DNA of 33,220 nucleotides from contig JAAUUD010000005.1 in the NCBI GenBank assembly GCA_012031655.1, positions 1 to 33,220 on the forward strand, given 5' to 3'. The position numbers and the translations under genes were made by a program. The notes beneath the pieces were generated by a model that was not told the DNA's origin, searched no databases, and saw only the letters and a program-made list of their open reading frames with translations. Below, piece by piece: positions 17,008 to 25,840 of this stretch. Each line of letters starts with the position of its first letter. The first letter of the stretch is position 1. Origin of the DNA: Anaerolineae bacterium. Lineage in GTDB: Bacteria; Chloroflexota; Anaerolineae; Aggregatilineales; J027.

Positions 17008-17832
17008 CTACCCTCGCCGCACAAACGTTCTGATTTCCGGGGCTGCCATGGGCTTTGTCCCAATCATCACCAGTTCGGCCCGGTCATGCGAAATCTCGAT
17101 GTCCTCAAACCCCGCTTCGAGCATCACCACCTGCACTTCAGCAGCCGTGAGCGCCCGGTTCTGGATGGGAAAAACCTGCACATTATAGCGCTCCCCCTCC
17201 TGCGTCAGGATGAACTTGTTAAGCGTAACGGTCAGGGGGGGGCCTTCGTGCCAATCCCACGTCTCAAAGACGATAGTTTGCTGCCCACCATGGTCTTCGG
17301 GGTCGTGAACACGCCCCGGCAAAAAGCGCGGTCGATCCTGTAAGTAGGGCTCAAAGTCGCGCATTCCGATCAACACAATGCCGCCAGGCCGCAAGAGCCG
17401 ATAAAACCCGGCTAGCGTTTCTTCGATCTCTGTATCGGTGATGAGGTGCGGGAAAGCATCGCCCTTGGTCAAGATGACGTCCAGATTGCCATTCGTCATG
17501 CGGGCAATATCCAGAAACCCGGCCTGCAAAAAAGTAATGCGGTCACTCACGCCGGATTCTTCGGCATGTTTGCGCGCTCGTTCGATCATCTTCGGGCTAG
17601 GGTCAGAGGCCAACACCCAATACCCAATTTGCGCCAGGGCGACAGCCTGCGTCCCTGGCCCACAAGAGGCATCCAGCACCGTCTTCACCTCCCGGTCGCG
17701 GAACCAGCGCTTCAGCCGCATGCCTTCGCGCGCCAGTTGCGCTTCCCAGTCCCGGTAAAACAGATGATACTTCTCCGCCAACAGATCATAGTAGGCTTGG
17801 TTGGCGTTGCCTTGTGCGGATGTGTCGCTCAT
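17008..17832 (-). CDS. SAM-dependent methyltransferase, glycine/sarcosine N-methyltransferase-like
   Basis: ATG 17832 (MSDTSAQGN) is chosen because GGAAGG lies 4 nt upstream; the frame is open further 5' but that part falls in the T-box terminator. 274 aa class I methyltransferase: motif I VLDASCGPGTQAVALAQIGY, acidic end of strand 2 LASDPSP, and a substrate half with GDAFPHLITDTE, RPGGIVLIGMRDFEPYL and FETWDWHEG. This order (GTQA, NxxPH-like loop, G-x-RD, W-x-W) resembles glycine N-methyltransferases, but the substrate is not proven. It is the first gene after the T-box and 85 nt ahead of valS. The gene is intact. Confidence 0.8.
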   Translation of the reverse strand: MSDTSAQGNANQAYYDLLAEKYHLFYRDWEAQLAREGMRLKRWFRDREVKTVLDASCGPGTQAVALAQIGYWVLASDPSPKMIERARKHAEESGVSDRITFLQAGFLDIARMTNGNLDVILTKGDAFPHLITDTEIEETLAGFYRLLRPGGIVLIGMRDFEPYLQDRPRFLPGRVHDPEDHGGQQTIVFETWDWHEGPPLTVTLNKFILTQEGERYNVQVFPIQNRALTAAEVQVVMLEAGFEDIEISHDRAELVMIGTKPMAAPEIRTFVRRG

Positions 17833-17881
17833 GTTGCCTTCCTTCGCAGCCTGCCTTGTTGCGGACGGACACTTGCCAAAT

Positions 17882-17912
17882 AAAAACGTCCCTGCCACAA
17901 CTGGCAAGGACG
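17882..17912 (-). terminator. Intrinsic terminator of the T-box leader
   Basis: Minus-strand 11-bp stem CGTCCTTGCCA / TGGCAGGGACG with a GTTG loop (17887-17912), fully paired with one G-U, followed by TTTTTA. It lies about 50 nt before the methyltransferase start and just after the T-box sequence, as in transcription-attenuating T-boxes. Confidence 0.85.
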
Positions 17913-18120
17913 ATTGCTCGCGGTACCACCTTGCTTCCTGGCCTTACACTAAAAAGCCAGGCGCTCGAGACGCGCTAACGGGCGTTACCGGGTGTGCTTA
18001 CTCAATTCAGCGCACCAACTCAGGAGCGACTTCGGCGGGACCCTGCGGTTTGCGCTTGCAGCCTGTGGCGCAAACTCTCTGCAACGCGGCTTAACCCGCC
18101 TACTCCTCTCCTTCACAGTT
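17882..18120 (-). ncRNA. T-box leader (riboswitch) with valine specifier GUC
   Basis: Minus-strand leader with the invariant core GGTGGTACCGCG (17919-17930); its UGGU pairs with the tRNA ACCA end. Stem I starts AGGAG-UA-GGCGGG and closes CCCGCC-GAAGUCG-CUCCU. The loop-E signature (AGUA opposite GAA) places the specifier at GUC (18028-18030), a valine codon, which agrees with valS downstream. The apical stem GTTTGCGC/GCGCAAAC carries an AGAGA bulge on its 5' side. Stem III CCTGGC/GCCAGG precedes the antiterminator. Uncharged tRNA-Val (anticodon GAC) should stabilise the antiterminator and let RNA polymerase into methyltransferase-valS-alr. No separate promoter is seen in 18121-18145. Confidence 0.92.
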
Positions 18121-18145
18121 GTTGGGTCAGGTGAGGTTGATTGAG

Positions 18146-18218
18146 AGCCAACTATGGGAGTCGAACCCATAACCTATCGCTTACGAAGCGATTGCTCTGC
18201 CGATTGAGCTAAGTTGGC
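18146..18218 (-). tRNA. tRNA-Thr (CGU)
   Basis: Minus-strand cloverleaf: acceptor GCCAACT/AGTTGGC, D stem GCTC/GAGC, anticodon stem ATCGC/GCGAT around TTCGTAA (anticodon CGT, reading ACG), T arm ATGGG-TTCGACT-CCCAT. CCA is not encoded. It sits 25 nt upstream of the T-box leader on the same strand. Confidence 0.94.
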
Positions 18219-18229
18219 AACTTGCCTGC

Positions 18230-18256
18230 ATTATAGCAAGGCGCGCGACCTGTCAA
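18230..18256 (-). promoter_or_regulatory. Strong promoter upstream of tRNA-Thr and the T-box operon
   Basis: Minus strand reads TTGACA (18251-18256) and TATAAT (18230-18235), both perfect sigma70 consensus hexamers with a short 15-nt spacer. The tRNA 5' end is about 12 nt from the -10. It may drive the tRNA and the T-box operon together. The remaining stretch 18257-18394 shows no other feature I can support. Confidence 0.65.
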
Positions 18257-18394
18257 GCGGAAACCCTTCTGCCGCCAGCAGATTAGAACGTCAATAGAAA
18301 GCTTCGCCGCTGGCCATGCGCTGGTTTAAACTACACTATGGGCTTCTGTGGAAGCAGGGCCTCTTTGCTAGCCTGCTGCTGGAGCACACGCGCC

Positions 18395-19418
18395 TTGAAA
18401 ATCCAAGCCTTTACAAGCCCACACGTTTTTGAAGCCCTCCGCCCGGAATGGAACGCCCTCCTCCAGAACAGCCAGCAAAACTATGTTTTCCTGACTCACG
18501 AATGGCAATCGACCTGGTGGCAAGCCTATCACCCGGGGGAACTTTGGGTGCTCACCCTGCGCGATGAAGCCGATAACCTGCAAGCGATTTTCCCCTGGTT
18601 CATCCACACCCAACCCGAAAAAGGCCGCATTGTACGTTGGATTGGGTGTGTCGAAGTCACCGACTACCTGGGCGCCATCCTGCAAAAAACGCCAGGAAGA
18701 AGCCCTGCTGGCTACGGTTGTGGACTATCTGGTGGAGCACAGCGACCACTTCGACCTCATTGATCTCTGCAACATCCCGGCAGGTGCGCCCATTCTGGCG
18801 CTGCTCCCACCTTTGTTAGAAGCCAGCAACTTTCAGGTGAATGTCTGGCAACAGGAAGTCAGCCCGGTGATTCAGCTGCCTTCAGACTGGGAAGCTTACC
18901 TGGAAATGTTGGACAAGAAACAGCGCCACGAAGTTCGCCGCAAGCTGCGCCGCATCACTGGCCAGAACTTCGAAGTCACCTGGCGCTACGAACAACCCCA
19001 GACGCCGGAAGAATGGGCCAGCCTGAAGGAACGTTTTTTTGGCCTGATGCGCGCCAGCGGCGAAGACAAGCAGCGCTTTCTGGAAGACCCGCAAAACGTC
19101 GATTTCTTTGCGCACCTTTTGCCTACCATGGCGGAACAAGGCTGGCTTCTGCTCAGCGTTTTGCAGATCGATGGGCGCGATGCCGTTGCCTATTGCAGTT
19201 TTGATTATGAAGGGCGTGTGCTGCTCTACAACACTGGCCAGGACCTGGACTATTACGCGGAATACAGCACGGGAAGTGTTTTGCTGGCCTATATCATCCG
19301 GGATGCCATCGAGCGTGGGCGCCAGGTCTTTGACTTTTTACGCGGTGATGAACGCTACAAGTATCACATGGGCGGGCAGGATACAGCAGTGCTGGGAATT
19401 TCCGCCCAGCGCCCATGA
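18395..19418 (+). CDS. FemAB/GNAT-like (CelD/BcsL-type) acyltransferase, one frameshift
   Basis: The frame opens at ATG 18338, but TTG 18395 (LKIQAFTSPHVFEALRPEW) is preferred: that is where the family N-terminus begins, and GGAG lies 10 nt upstream. The frame breaks in an A6 run at 18684-18689; removing one A gives AILQKRQEEALLATVVDYL and a protein of about 340 aa. The C-terminal GNAT half has EVRRKLRRI (the KxRxxxRR-like loop of the CelD group), FFGLM, DGRDAVAYCSFDYEGRVLLY, and YYAEYSTGSVLLAYIIRDAIERG followed by FDFLRGDERYKYHMG. Such proteins are linked to surface polysaccharide or peptidoglycan modification. The stop overlaps the next gene's ATG (ATGA). Confidence 0.8.
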
Positions 19419-20712
19419 GCACCGCGCCGCACCTCCCCCCGCTACGCCTGGCCATGCTCAGCCTGCACACCTCACCCTATGCAGCCCTGGGTGGCCAAAA
19501 AACGGGCGGCATGAACGTCTACGTGCGCGAGGTCACGCGCGAGATGGCCAGACGCGGCTTACTAGTGGACGTTTTCACCCGGGCCACGGCTCCAGATGAG
19601 CTACACCAGGTCAGGCCAATGGATGCCCACACGCGCCTTATTCACTTGCCTTGCGGCCCAGCAGAAACCCTTTCCCCAGAAGCCATGTTTGTGCACACAG
19701 GTCAGTTCCGCGATGCCTTGCTTAATTTTGCTGCTCAGCAAGGCACCACTTACCACACCGTCTATAGCCACTACTGGCTAAGCGGCTGGGTCGCAATTCA
19801 GTTGCGCCGACGTTGGGGCATCCCCGTGGTGCAGATGTTTCACACGCTGGGCCGCATGAAAAACCGCATCGTGCCAGGGATGCCAGAAGCGCCCCCTGGC
19901 GACACCCGTATCCAGGGCGAAACGGAGATCATCCACCAGGTTGACCGCATTATCGCCGCCACTCCGGCGGAACGCGAACAGTTGCTTATGCTCTACCGTG
20001 CAGATCGACGCCGCATTGATATTGTCCCACCTGGGGTTGACCTCACCCGTTTTCACCCCGGGGATCCGCTCGAAGCGCGGCAGCGGCTCCATCTCCCGGC
20101 AGATGCAAAATTCTTCCTGTTCGTGGGGCGTATTGAACCCCTCAAAGCCGTGGACATCCTGATTGAAGCCCTGGGCGAGCTGCGCCAGGCACGCCCAGAC
20201 CTCGGCCAGAACCTGGCTGTTCATGTGATTGGCGGCGACCCCCAAAATGCAGACCCCGAAATGCAGCGCTTGCAGGCACTCTGCGCTGCACTGGGGCTAG
20301 AAAAGCAGGTTCAATTTTGGGGGCGCAAGCGCAAGAGTCCCTAGCGGACTACTACCGGGCTGCGGAAGCCCTGGTGATGCCGAGCGATTATGAAAGCTTT
20401 GGCATGGTCGCGCTAGAAGCAATGGCCTGCGGAACGCCAGTCATCGCCTCCGAGGTGGGCGGCCTGGCGTATCTGGTGGAAGATGACCGCACTGGCTTTC
20501 ATGTGCCTGCCCGCGAACCAGCCACCCTGGCGGCCCGCATGGCGCTGCTGCTGGAAGACCCTGCCGACGCCAGGCCATGGCCAGGCTGCCCTGGCCCAGC
20601 GCGCCAATACAGCTGGGCCAGGATCACCGACCGGTTGCTGGCGACCTTTACCATGCTGGAAATGCGCCCGCATCGGCTCAACTGGCCCCCAACAGCAGGC
20701 CCGCTGAGCTAG
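19415..20712 (+). CDS. GT4 glycosyltransferase, MshA/sucrose-phosphate-synthase-like, several frameshifts
   Basis: Retaining GT-B enzyme. The N-terminal half has LGGQKTGGMNVYVREVTREMARRG and VDVFTR, then VYSHYWLSGWVA, as in MshA and sucrose-phosphate synthases. The C-terminal half has PPGVDLTRFHPGD, FVGRIEPLKAVDILIEAL and the donor site PSDYESFGMVALEAMACGTPVIAS (E-x7-E). The frame breaks at a G5 run (20319-20323); a sixth G gives QFWGAQAQESLADYY. Near 20565, 20580 and 20608 three more missing bases (CCC, GGG and TT shortened) restore EDPARRQAMGQAALAQRAN and YSWARITDRLL, for about 433 aa. Start overlaps the FemAB stop. Acceptor unknown; an envelope or compatible-solute glycoside is plausible. 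Confidence 0.85.
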
Positions 20713-21038
20713 CCACCATACGAATTCACGGTATTCAACACCGGCGCGTCGATGAAGGGCGGTGTTGCTTGGAGCTCGTAGGTAGCTTCTTCATCGAGCG
20801 TAACTTGCCCTTTGTGATAGAGCACATCATTAAAGGCGTCGTAGAAGTAGCGGCGGCGCGCCCAGCTGTACTGAGGATGCAGGAATACCACCTCAAACTG
20901 AAGCGCATCGGCTTCGAGCAGCACCTGCTCGTTAACCAACCAGACTGGCGCATACTGCTCCAGGTGGTTATGCACCTTACGATTACGCCGCTCCCGCAGG
21001 ATATCTTCTTTTTGTGGCTGTGAAGTCGCTTCCGCCAT
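20709..21038 (-). CDS. 109-aa conserved-looking protein of unknown function
   Basis: A single small gene with an excellent ribosome binding site (AAGGAG, 9 nt before the ATG). The sequence is soluble, charged at the N-terminus (EDILRERRNRKVHNHLEQ) and rich in aromatic residues in the middle (QYAPVWLVNEQVLLEADALQ, HPQYSWARRRYFYDAFNDVLYH). It contains no cysteine and no recognisable motif. Its stop overlaps the convergent glycosyltransferase stop by 4 bases (CTAG). The start signal, codon behaviour and overlap support a real gene. I cannot assign a function. Confidence 0.7.
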   Translation of the reverse strand: MAEATSQPQKEDILRERRNRKVHNHLEQYAPVWLVNEQVLLEADALQFEVVFLHPQYSWARRRYFYDAFNDVLYHKGQVTLDEEATYELQATPPFIDAPVLNTVNSYGG

Positions 21039-21145
21039 GCTATTGCACTCCTTGAATCATCATCTATCCTCTATTTTAGCCGCCAAGACGCAGAATTCAC
21101 CGTCCAACTTGCGGATTGACCATCCAGAAGCTTGCTGCCTGGCGA

Positions 21146-21151
21146 TATAAT
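21146..21151 (+). promoter_or_regulatory. Possible -10 element upstream of the glycoside-hydrolase-like gene
   Basis: A perfect TATAAT sits between the divergent 109-aa gene and the next plus-strand gene. The only TTGACC (21116-21121) is 24 nt away, too far for a standard promoter, so this rests on the -10 alone. Confidence 0.3.
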
Positions 21152-21267
21152 ACCCTTCCTGAACGAAAGCAAAAGGCAAACAAGGCAGCGCGCTTGAGCA
21201 CCTGGACCCCTGGCAACTACCGGCCCCTCATTTTGAACGGCGGCCCAGCCGCCGCCGCGCACTCCGC

Positions 21268-23094
21268 TTGCGCTCTTTCAATGCCGCTCTGGACGATAAA
21301 CTCTACGACCTGGCCCACGACGAAGCAGGCGCCCAACGGGTTGCCGAGATGGGCTTTAACTGGGTTCATCTGGTGTGCAGTGCTGGCTATCCGCCGGAAA
21401 TCGAAGAAGTGGACTGGGTGGCCTTTGCGCGGGCGGTGCGGGTTTATCACCAGGCGGGCCTGCAAGTGAGCGGCATTATTCAAGCCACCAATTGCGTGTT
21501 CGCCGGAAGCTACAAAACCAAAGACTGGTACGCGCAGGACCCCCAGGGCAACCCCATTATTTTTATGCCGGGTCGCTATGTGACCAGCATCATCCATCCC
21601 GAATGGCAGGCCGAGGTTCAAGCGCGCATCCAGACCGTGTTAGAAGCTGAGGCCGATGGCGTTACCCTGGCCTATCCCTGGTACGGTGGCGCGGGTTTGC
21701 TGTGGCGTGGCACGTTGCTGGGCCAGGTCGGTTGCTATCATCCCCTCTCGCAAGAGCAATACGCCGAAGCTGCCGATGGGGCCGCAATCCCGCCCCTGCT
21801 GGACCTGCGCGACCTCGACTCCCTGGCCTACCTGCACTGGCGCGCAGCACAACTCCGCGCCACCTTAGCAACCTGGGCGGCCACGGCCCATGCGCAAGCC
21901 CCAGCTTGCCACGTAAGCATCCTGCAAAGTGCCCCAGCAGCGCAACATCTCGGCCTGGCGCTGGGCCTGGACCTTACCCAGCCCATCCGTGGGATTGCCG
22001 GGGTGATCTTCGAAACCCGCACCTTGCCGGACCTGCGCCAGAATGGCACCCTGGCAAGCAATGCGCCGCTTCTGGGCCAGGTTAAGGCACACCCCCAAAC
22101 GACCCCCGCAACCCTGCTGGGGCACGAACAGGGCACCGGCTTTGACCGGGTTCACCCGGCGCGTGCCTTTGCCCGTCAGGTTTCCGAGGCCAGTGCTCTG
22201 CATGTGCCGCTGGCCGTTCAAGGCGCTGATTACCTGTACCACAGGCAGTTTACTTCGCTCCTGCATGCGCGCTACAAAGCGCAGCAACACACCCTGGGTC
22301 GGCTCAATGCCTGGGGAAAACGCACGCTAAATGGCTGGCGGGTCGTCAGCCCGCCAGTCCACTCGCAATTTACCTGCCGCCAGACCTCGCCTGGCACGGC
22401 TGGGAAAAAGCACTAGCAGCTTATCACCTGGCCTGCGCCGTTTGCCTGGATCATGGGCTACCCTTCCGGGTCGTCGTGGAGGCACCTGGGCCAGAAGTCA
22501 CGACCCTGATCGTCCTACCAGGTTCTACGGCAACACTCGAAAGCGACCTGGCTACGTTCCAGGCCCGGGGCGGGCAGCTCATTGCCCTTGGGCACAAACG
22601 CGCTGAGGCTAACGTCATTCCCTGGCACAGCCGTCAATGGGCGTTTTCCTCGCATCAAGCGCTTGCAGGCTGTCTTAAGGGCAGGCTCTGCGCGCGCCTG
22701 GCGTGGCTATGCCGAAAGCTGGCTGGTTCATCGGCTGGCGAACCGTTTACGTTTGCCTGCCCGCTGGCTGGCGCCTCCATTGCTTATGCCCCCGCCCCAG
22801 GAGGTTGCCCAGGGCATTTTAGAAGCGCTAAACCTGTCCGCCTTGCCCCATGTCGAAGCCGGCACACCCGTGCTCCTCACCCTCTGGAAAGAAGCCAGCC
22901 AGCGCCAGCAGATTCACCTCGTCAACTACAGCTATAAAAACCAGACGGTCACCCTGCATCTTCCTGAACTCACCGCTGCGGACCTCTACACCCCGGGCAG
23001 CGAAGCTGACCCTAATCGAATTGTTGGCTCTAGCTTGCGTTTTAGCCTGGAAAGTGCCAAAGTCCTACGCACGCTGGAGATGGCAGCAGAATGA
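21268..23094 (+). CDS. Putative glycoside-hydrolase-like TIM-barrel protein, frameshifted
   Basis: The first frame (from TTG 21268, but open back to 21163 without an ATG, so the start is uncertain) reads LRSFNAALDDKLYDLAHDE and AQRVAEMGFNWVHLVCSAGYPPE. It then shows the alternating strand/helix pattern of a barrel: VYHQAGLQVSGIIQATNCVF, DWYAQDPQGNPI, EADGVTLAYPWYGGAG. One missing base at about 22345-22365 leads to AIYLPPDLAWHGWEKALAAY and STATLESDLATFQARGGQL. A second change between 22590 and 22690 leads to the C-terminal part with RGYAESWLVHRLANR and a beta-rich end (IHLVNYSYKNQTVTLHLP). This resembles hydrolases with a beta-galactosidase-type trimerisation and C-terminal sandwich domain. 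The family and substrate are uncertain. About 610 aa. Confidence 0.6.
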
Positions 23095-23200
23095 GATTAC
23101 GGCAGGATTAAGGTAAAATTCGCGTTAGGCTGCGCGGTAGCGTTTTTCACGTATTCACAGTATGGTAAAGCTCAGCAGATTTGCAGAGGGCAAGGCTTGG

Positions 23201-24166
23201 ATGAGACTACGCATCTGGGGCGCGCGCGGCTCCATCCCAACCCCGATCACAACACCTGAAATGCGCAGGCGGCTGCACGAAGTGTTGGTGCGCAGCCAGG
23301 GTGTCAATCTGGACTCGTCAGAGGCCATCGACCGATTTCTGGATCGCCTTCCGGCGTCCTTAACCAGTGTAGTCAGCGGCAATACGTCTTGTTTTGAGGT
23401 GCGCGCCGGGGAGCAACTCTTTATTTTTGACCTGGGGAGTGGTTCTCGGTTGCTGGGCAAAGCGCTGATGCAAGAGGAATTTGGCCAGGGCCAGGGGACA
23501 GCGCATATCTTCATCAGCCACACCCATTGGGATCACATCGAAGGCTTCCCCTTCTTCACCCCGGCTTACGTACCAGGCAACCAACTCCACTTCTACACCC
23601 CTTTTGAGGACATAGAATGGCGGTTGCGCCAGTTGATGGGTGCACCGTTCTTTCCGGTGGAGCTCGATTACCCCCAGGCCACCCGCAGCTACCATACGCT
23701 GAAGCCAGGCCACCCGCACCAGATCAACGACGTTCAGATTGAAATGATACCCCTGCATCATCCTGGCACTTCCTACGCGTACAAGCTCCAAGGCGGCGGC
23801 AAAACGCTGGTCTACGCGAACGATGCTGAATATCCGCAGATGGACCAGCAGTTTACCGCCCCATACGAAGACTTCTTCCGTGGGGCCGATGTGCTGATTT
23901 TCGATGCCATGTACACCTACGAAGCCGCTGTGACGAGCAAGGTTGATTGGGGCCATAGCACCCCTAAGGCTGGGGCCGAACTGGCCTGGCGCGCTGGGGT
24001 CAAGCGCCTCATTTTGACCCATCATGATCCCGAAGATGCCGATATCGCTTTATGGAGCAAGATCGAAGATGCAGACCAGCACATCCGCTTTCGCAACACC
24101 CGCACCTCAGAAGAACGCCCGCTGGAAGTGCTGCTGGCCACCGAAGGTTTGACCCTGGAAATTTGA
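23201..24166 (+). CDS. MBL-fold metallo-hydrolase (PhnP/RNase Z-like group)
   Basis: ATG 23201 (MRLRIWGARGSIPTP) is the family start and has AAGG upstream; an in-frame ATG at 23162 lacks a ribosome binding site. 321 aa. It has the beta-lactamase-fold opening GARGSIPTP, SGNTSCFEV, FIFDLGSGSRLLG, the metal motif SHTHWDHIEGFPFF (HxHxDH), HHPGTSYAYKL (third His), YANDAEYP (bridging Asp) and THHDPED (last His). Five or more metal ligands are visible, so a binuclear zinc hydrolase is likely. The substrate could be a cyclic phosphodiester or a nucleotide. It ends 3 nt before the histidine kinase GTG, which suggests a role in the signalling unit. Confidence 0.88.
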   Translation: MRLRIWGARGSIPTPITTPEMRRRLHEVLVRSQGVNLDSSEAIDRFLDRLPASLTSVVSGNTSCFEVRAGEQLFIFDLGSGSRLLGKALMQEEFGQGQGTAHIFISHTHWDHIEGFPFFTPAYVPGNQLHFYTPFEDIEWRLRQLMGAPFFPVELDYPQATRSYHTLKPGHPHQINDVQIEMIPLHHPGTSYAYKLQGGGKTLVYANDAEYPQMDQQFTAPYEDFFRGADVLIFDAMYTYEAAVTSKVDWGHSTPKAGAELAWRAGVKRLILTHHDPEDADIALWSKIEDADQHIRFRNTRTSEERPLEVLLATEGLTLEI

Positions 24167-24169
24167 CCT

Positions 24170-25840
24170 GTGTCTGCTCAAGACCCTCTTCGGCTCCTAC
24201 ACGACCTGACTATTGCCCTGAGCGGTGGCCGCAATCTGGTCATGGGCCTGCCTGTGGCGCTCTGGCGCATCAAAACGGTGTTCCAGGCCGATGCCATTGC
24301 CCTCACCTACCGCCACTCCGATTTAATCGACTCGCCCCTGACCATCGGCAATCCGTTGCTCCTGTTGCCAGATGACCACCCCACCCTCCAACACATCCAT
24401 CGCCATGTCAATCCGCTCTTCCTTTCTGCCCACGAAACCGCCAACCCAGAAGCCAGCGCTAGCTTGCTGATGCGCCTGGCCTATGGAGATGTCCCGCTGG
24501 GGCATCTTCAAATTGCCAGTGCAAATGCACAGGTCAACTGGCAGGTGGCCGAGCACCAGCTCTTCCAGATGGCTGCCTCGGCCCTCGGTGTGGCATTGCT
24601 CAACGGCGAAGAGTTCCGCGCCATGCAGCGGCAGAGCAGCGCCTTTGGCTGGCTGGATAAATTTGGCGACAGCCTGCTGAACCTGCTGAGCAGCCTGCGT
24701 ATTGACCATGTAGCCGAACGCATCATGATGGCCGCGCGTGACTTGCTGGAAGTGGAAGAAGCCTCCATCATGCTCAAGGATTACGAAAGCGACGACCTCA
24801 TCCTGTGGAAGAATATCCCAGCAGAGCGTCACCTCTCTATCCGCCTCAAGCCTGGTCAGGGCATCGCTGGCTGGGTGCTGGAGTATGGCAAAACAGCCAC
24901 CGTGAACGACGTAACCCAGGACCTGCGCTGGGAACCCGCCTTTGACCTGGCGGATGGCTTCACGACGCGTTCGATTATCGCCGTGCCCATCTTCATCGAA
25001 GACGAGGTGGTGGGCGTGGTAGAGGGCATTAACAAGGTTGCTGGCAAGTTCAGTGCCGAGGATGAAGTGATGGCGCGGGCGCTTGCCAAATGGGCTGCAA
25101 TCGCCATCGGCAACGCGAACGCCTACGACGAGCTGCGGCGCACCAGCGAACAGCTGGCCGAGGCCAAAAAACAAAGTGCTATGGCCAACATGGTTTTGAG
25201 CCTGGCCCACAAAATCAACAATTCTGTGGGGGCTATCCGCGTCTGGGCTATGGAAGCACGCGATGAACTGGCCACCCCCCGTGCCCAACTGGCGGAGTTG
25301 CGCTACCTTACAGAAAGCGTCTTAAACAACACCGAGGAAACCCTGTTGATGGTTCGGCGTATTCGTGGGGCCACAGAACTTCGCCTGGGCGATCTCCAAC
25401 CGTGCAGCCTGGCAGAAACGCTGGAGGCTGCTGTGCAGTTCTCGCGTTTGGCACCGTCGGTCGTGATCCAGCGCTACTACGAACCGGAACTCCCCCCTGT
25501 GGGTGCTGACCCAGAGCGGCTGGTTGAAGTCTTTTTAAACCTGGTCAACAATGCGGCGGATGCGCTGGGCCGTAGCGGGGTGCTCACCCTCACCTGCCGC
25601 TATGCGCAGAACGGCTTGCTCGAAGTGCTGGTGCAGGATAACGGCGATGGCGTTCCAGAGCACCTTCGCGACCGCATTTTTGAACCGTTTGTGAGCGGCA
25701 AGCAGGATGGGCTGGGCCTGGGCCTATGGATGGTCAAACTCTATATCGAGCTACTGGGCGGGGCCATTAGCATGACATCCTCCCCCAAAGGCTCCACTTT
25801 CCGCATCACCCTGCGGGCCTGGGAGGGTCAGTCAACATGA
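24170..25840 (+). CDS. GAF-domain sensor histidine kinase
   Basis: GTG start 3 nt after the MBL gene; 556 aa, cytoplasmic, no membrane segment. An N-terminal GAF-like region (about 1-150) is followed by a clear GAF domain at about 175-320 (GQGIAGWVLEYGKTATVNDVTQD, SIIAVPIFIEDEVVGVVEGINK). A linker helix leads to the phosphoacceptor box SLAHKINNSVGAIRVW (His347; H-K-I-N-N rather than H-E-x-x-x-P). The HATPase region has the N box NLVNNAADALG, DNGDGVPEHLRDRIFEPF and GLGLGLWMVKL. It should phosphorylate the double-receiver regulator encoded next, which overlaps it by ATGA. Confidence 0.92.
   Translation: MSAQDPLRLLHDLTIALSGGRNLVMGLPVALWRIKTVFQADAIALTYRHSDLIDSPLTIGNPLLLLPDDHPTLQHIHRHVNPLFLSAHETANPEASASLLMRLAYGDVPLGHLQIASANAQVNWQVAEHQLFQMAASALGVALLNGEEFRAMQRQSSAFGWLDKFGDSLLNLLSSLRIDHVAERIMMAARDLLEVEEASIMLKDYESDDLILWKNIPAERHLSIRLKPGQGIAGWVLEYGKTATVNDVTQDLRWEPAFDLADGFTTRSIIAVPIFIEDEVVGVVEGINKVAGKFSAEDEVMARALAKWAAIAIGNANAYDELRRTSEQLAEAKKQSAMANMVLSLAHKINNSVGAIRVWAMEARDELATPRAQLAELRYLTESVLNNTEETLLMVRRIRGATELRLGDLQPCSLAETLEAAVQFSRLAPSVVIQRYYEPELPPVGADPERLVEVFLNLVNNAADALGRSGVLTLTCRYAQNGLLEVLVQDNGDGVPEHLRDRIFEPFVSGKQDGLGLGLWMVKLYIELLGGAISMTSSPKGSTFRITLRAWEGQST

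Noticed and set aside
24323-25288. A 321-codon minus-strand open frame inside the kinase
   Set aside because: The GAF and histidine-kinase motifs on the plus strand are unambiguous; the antisense product has His/Gln-rich shadow composition.
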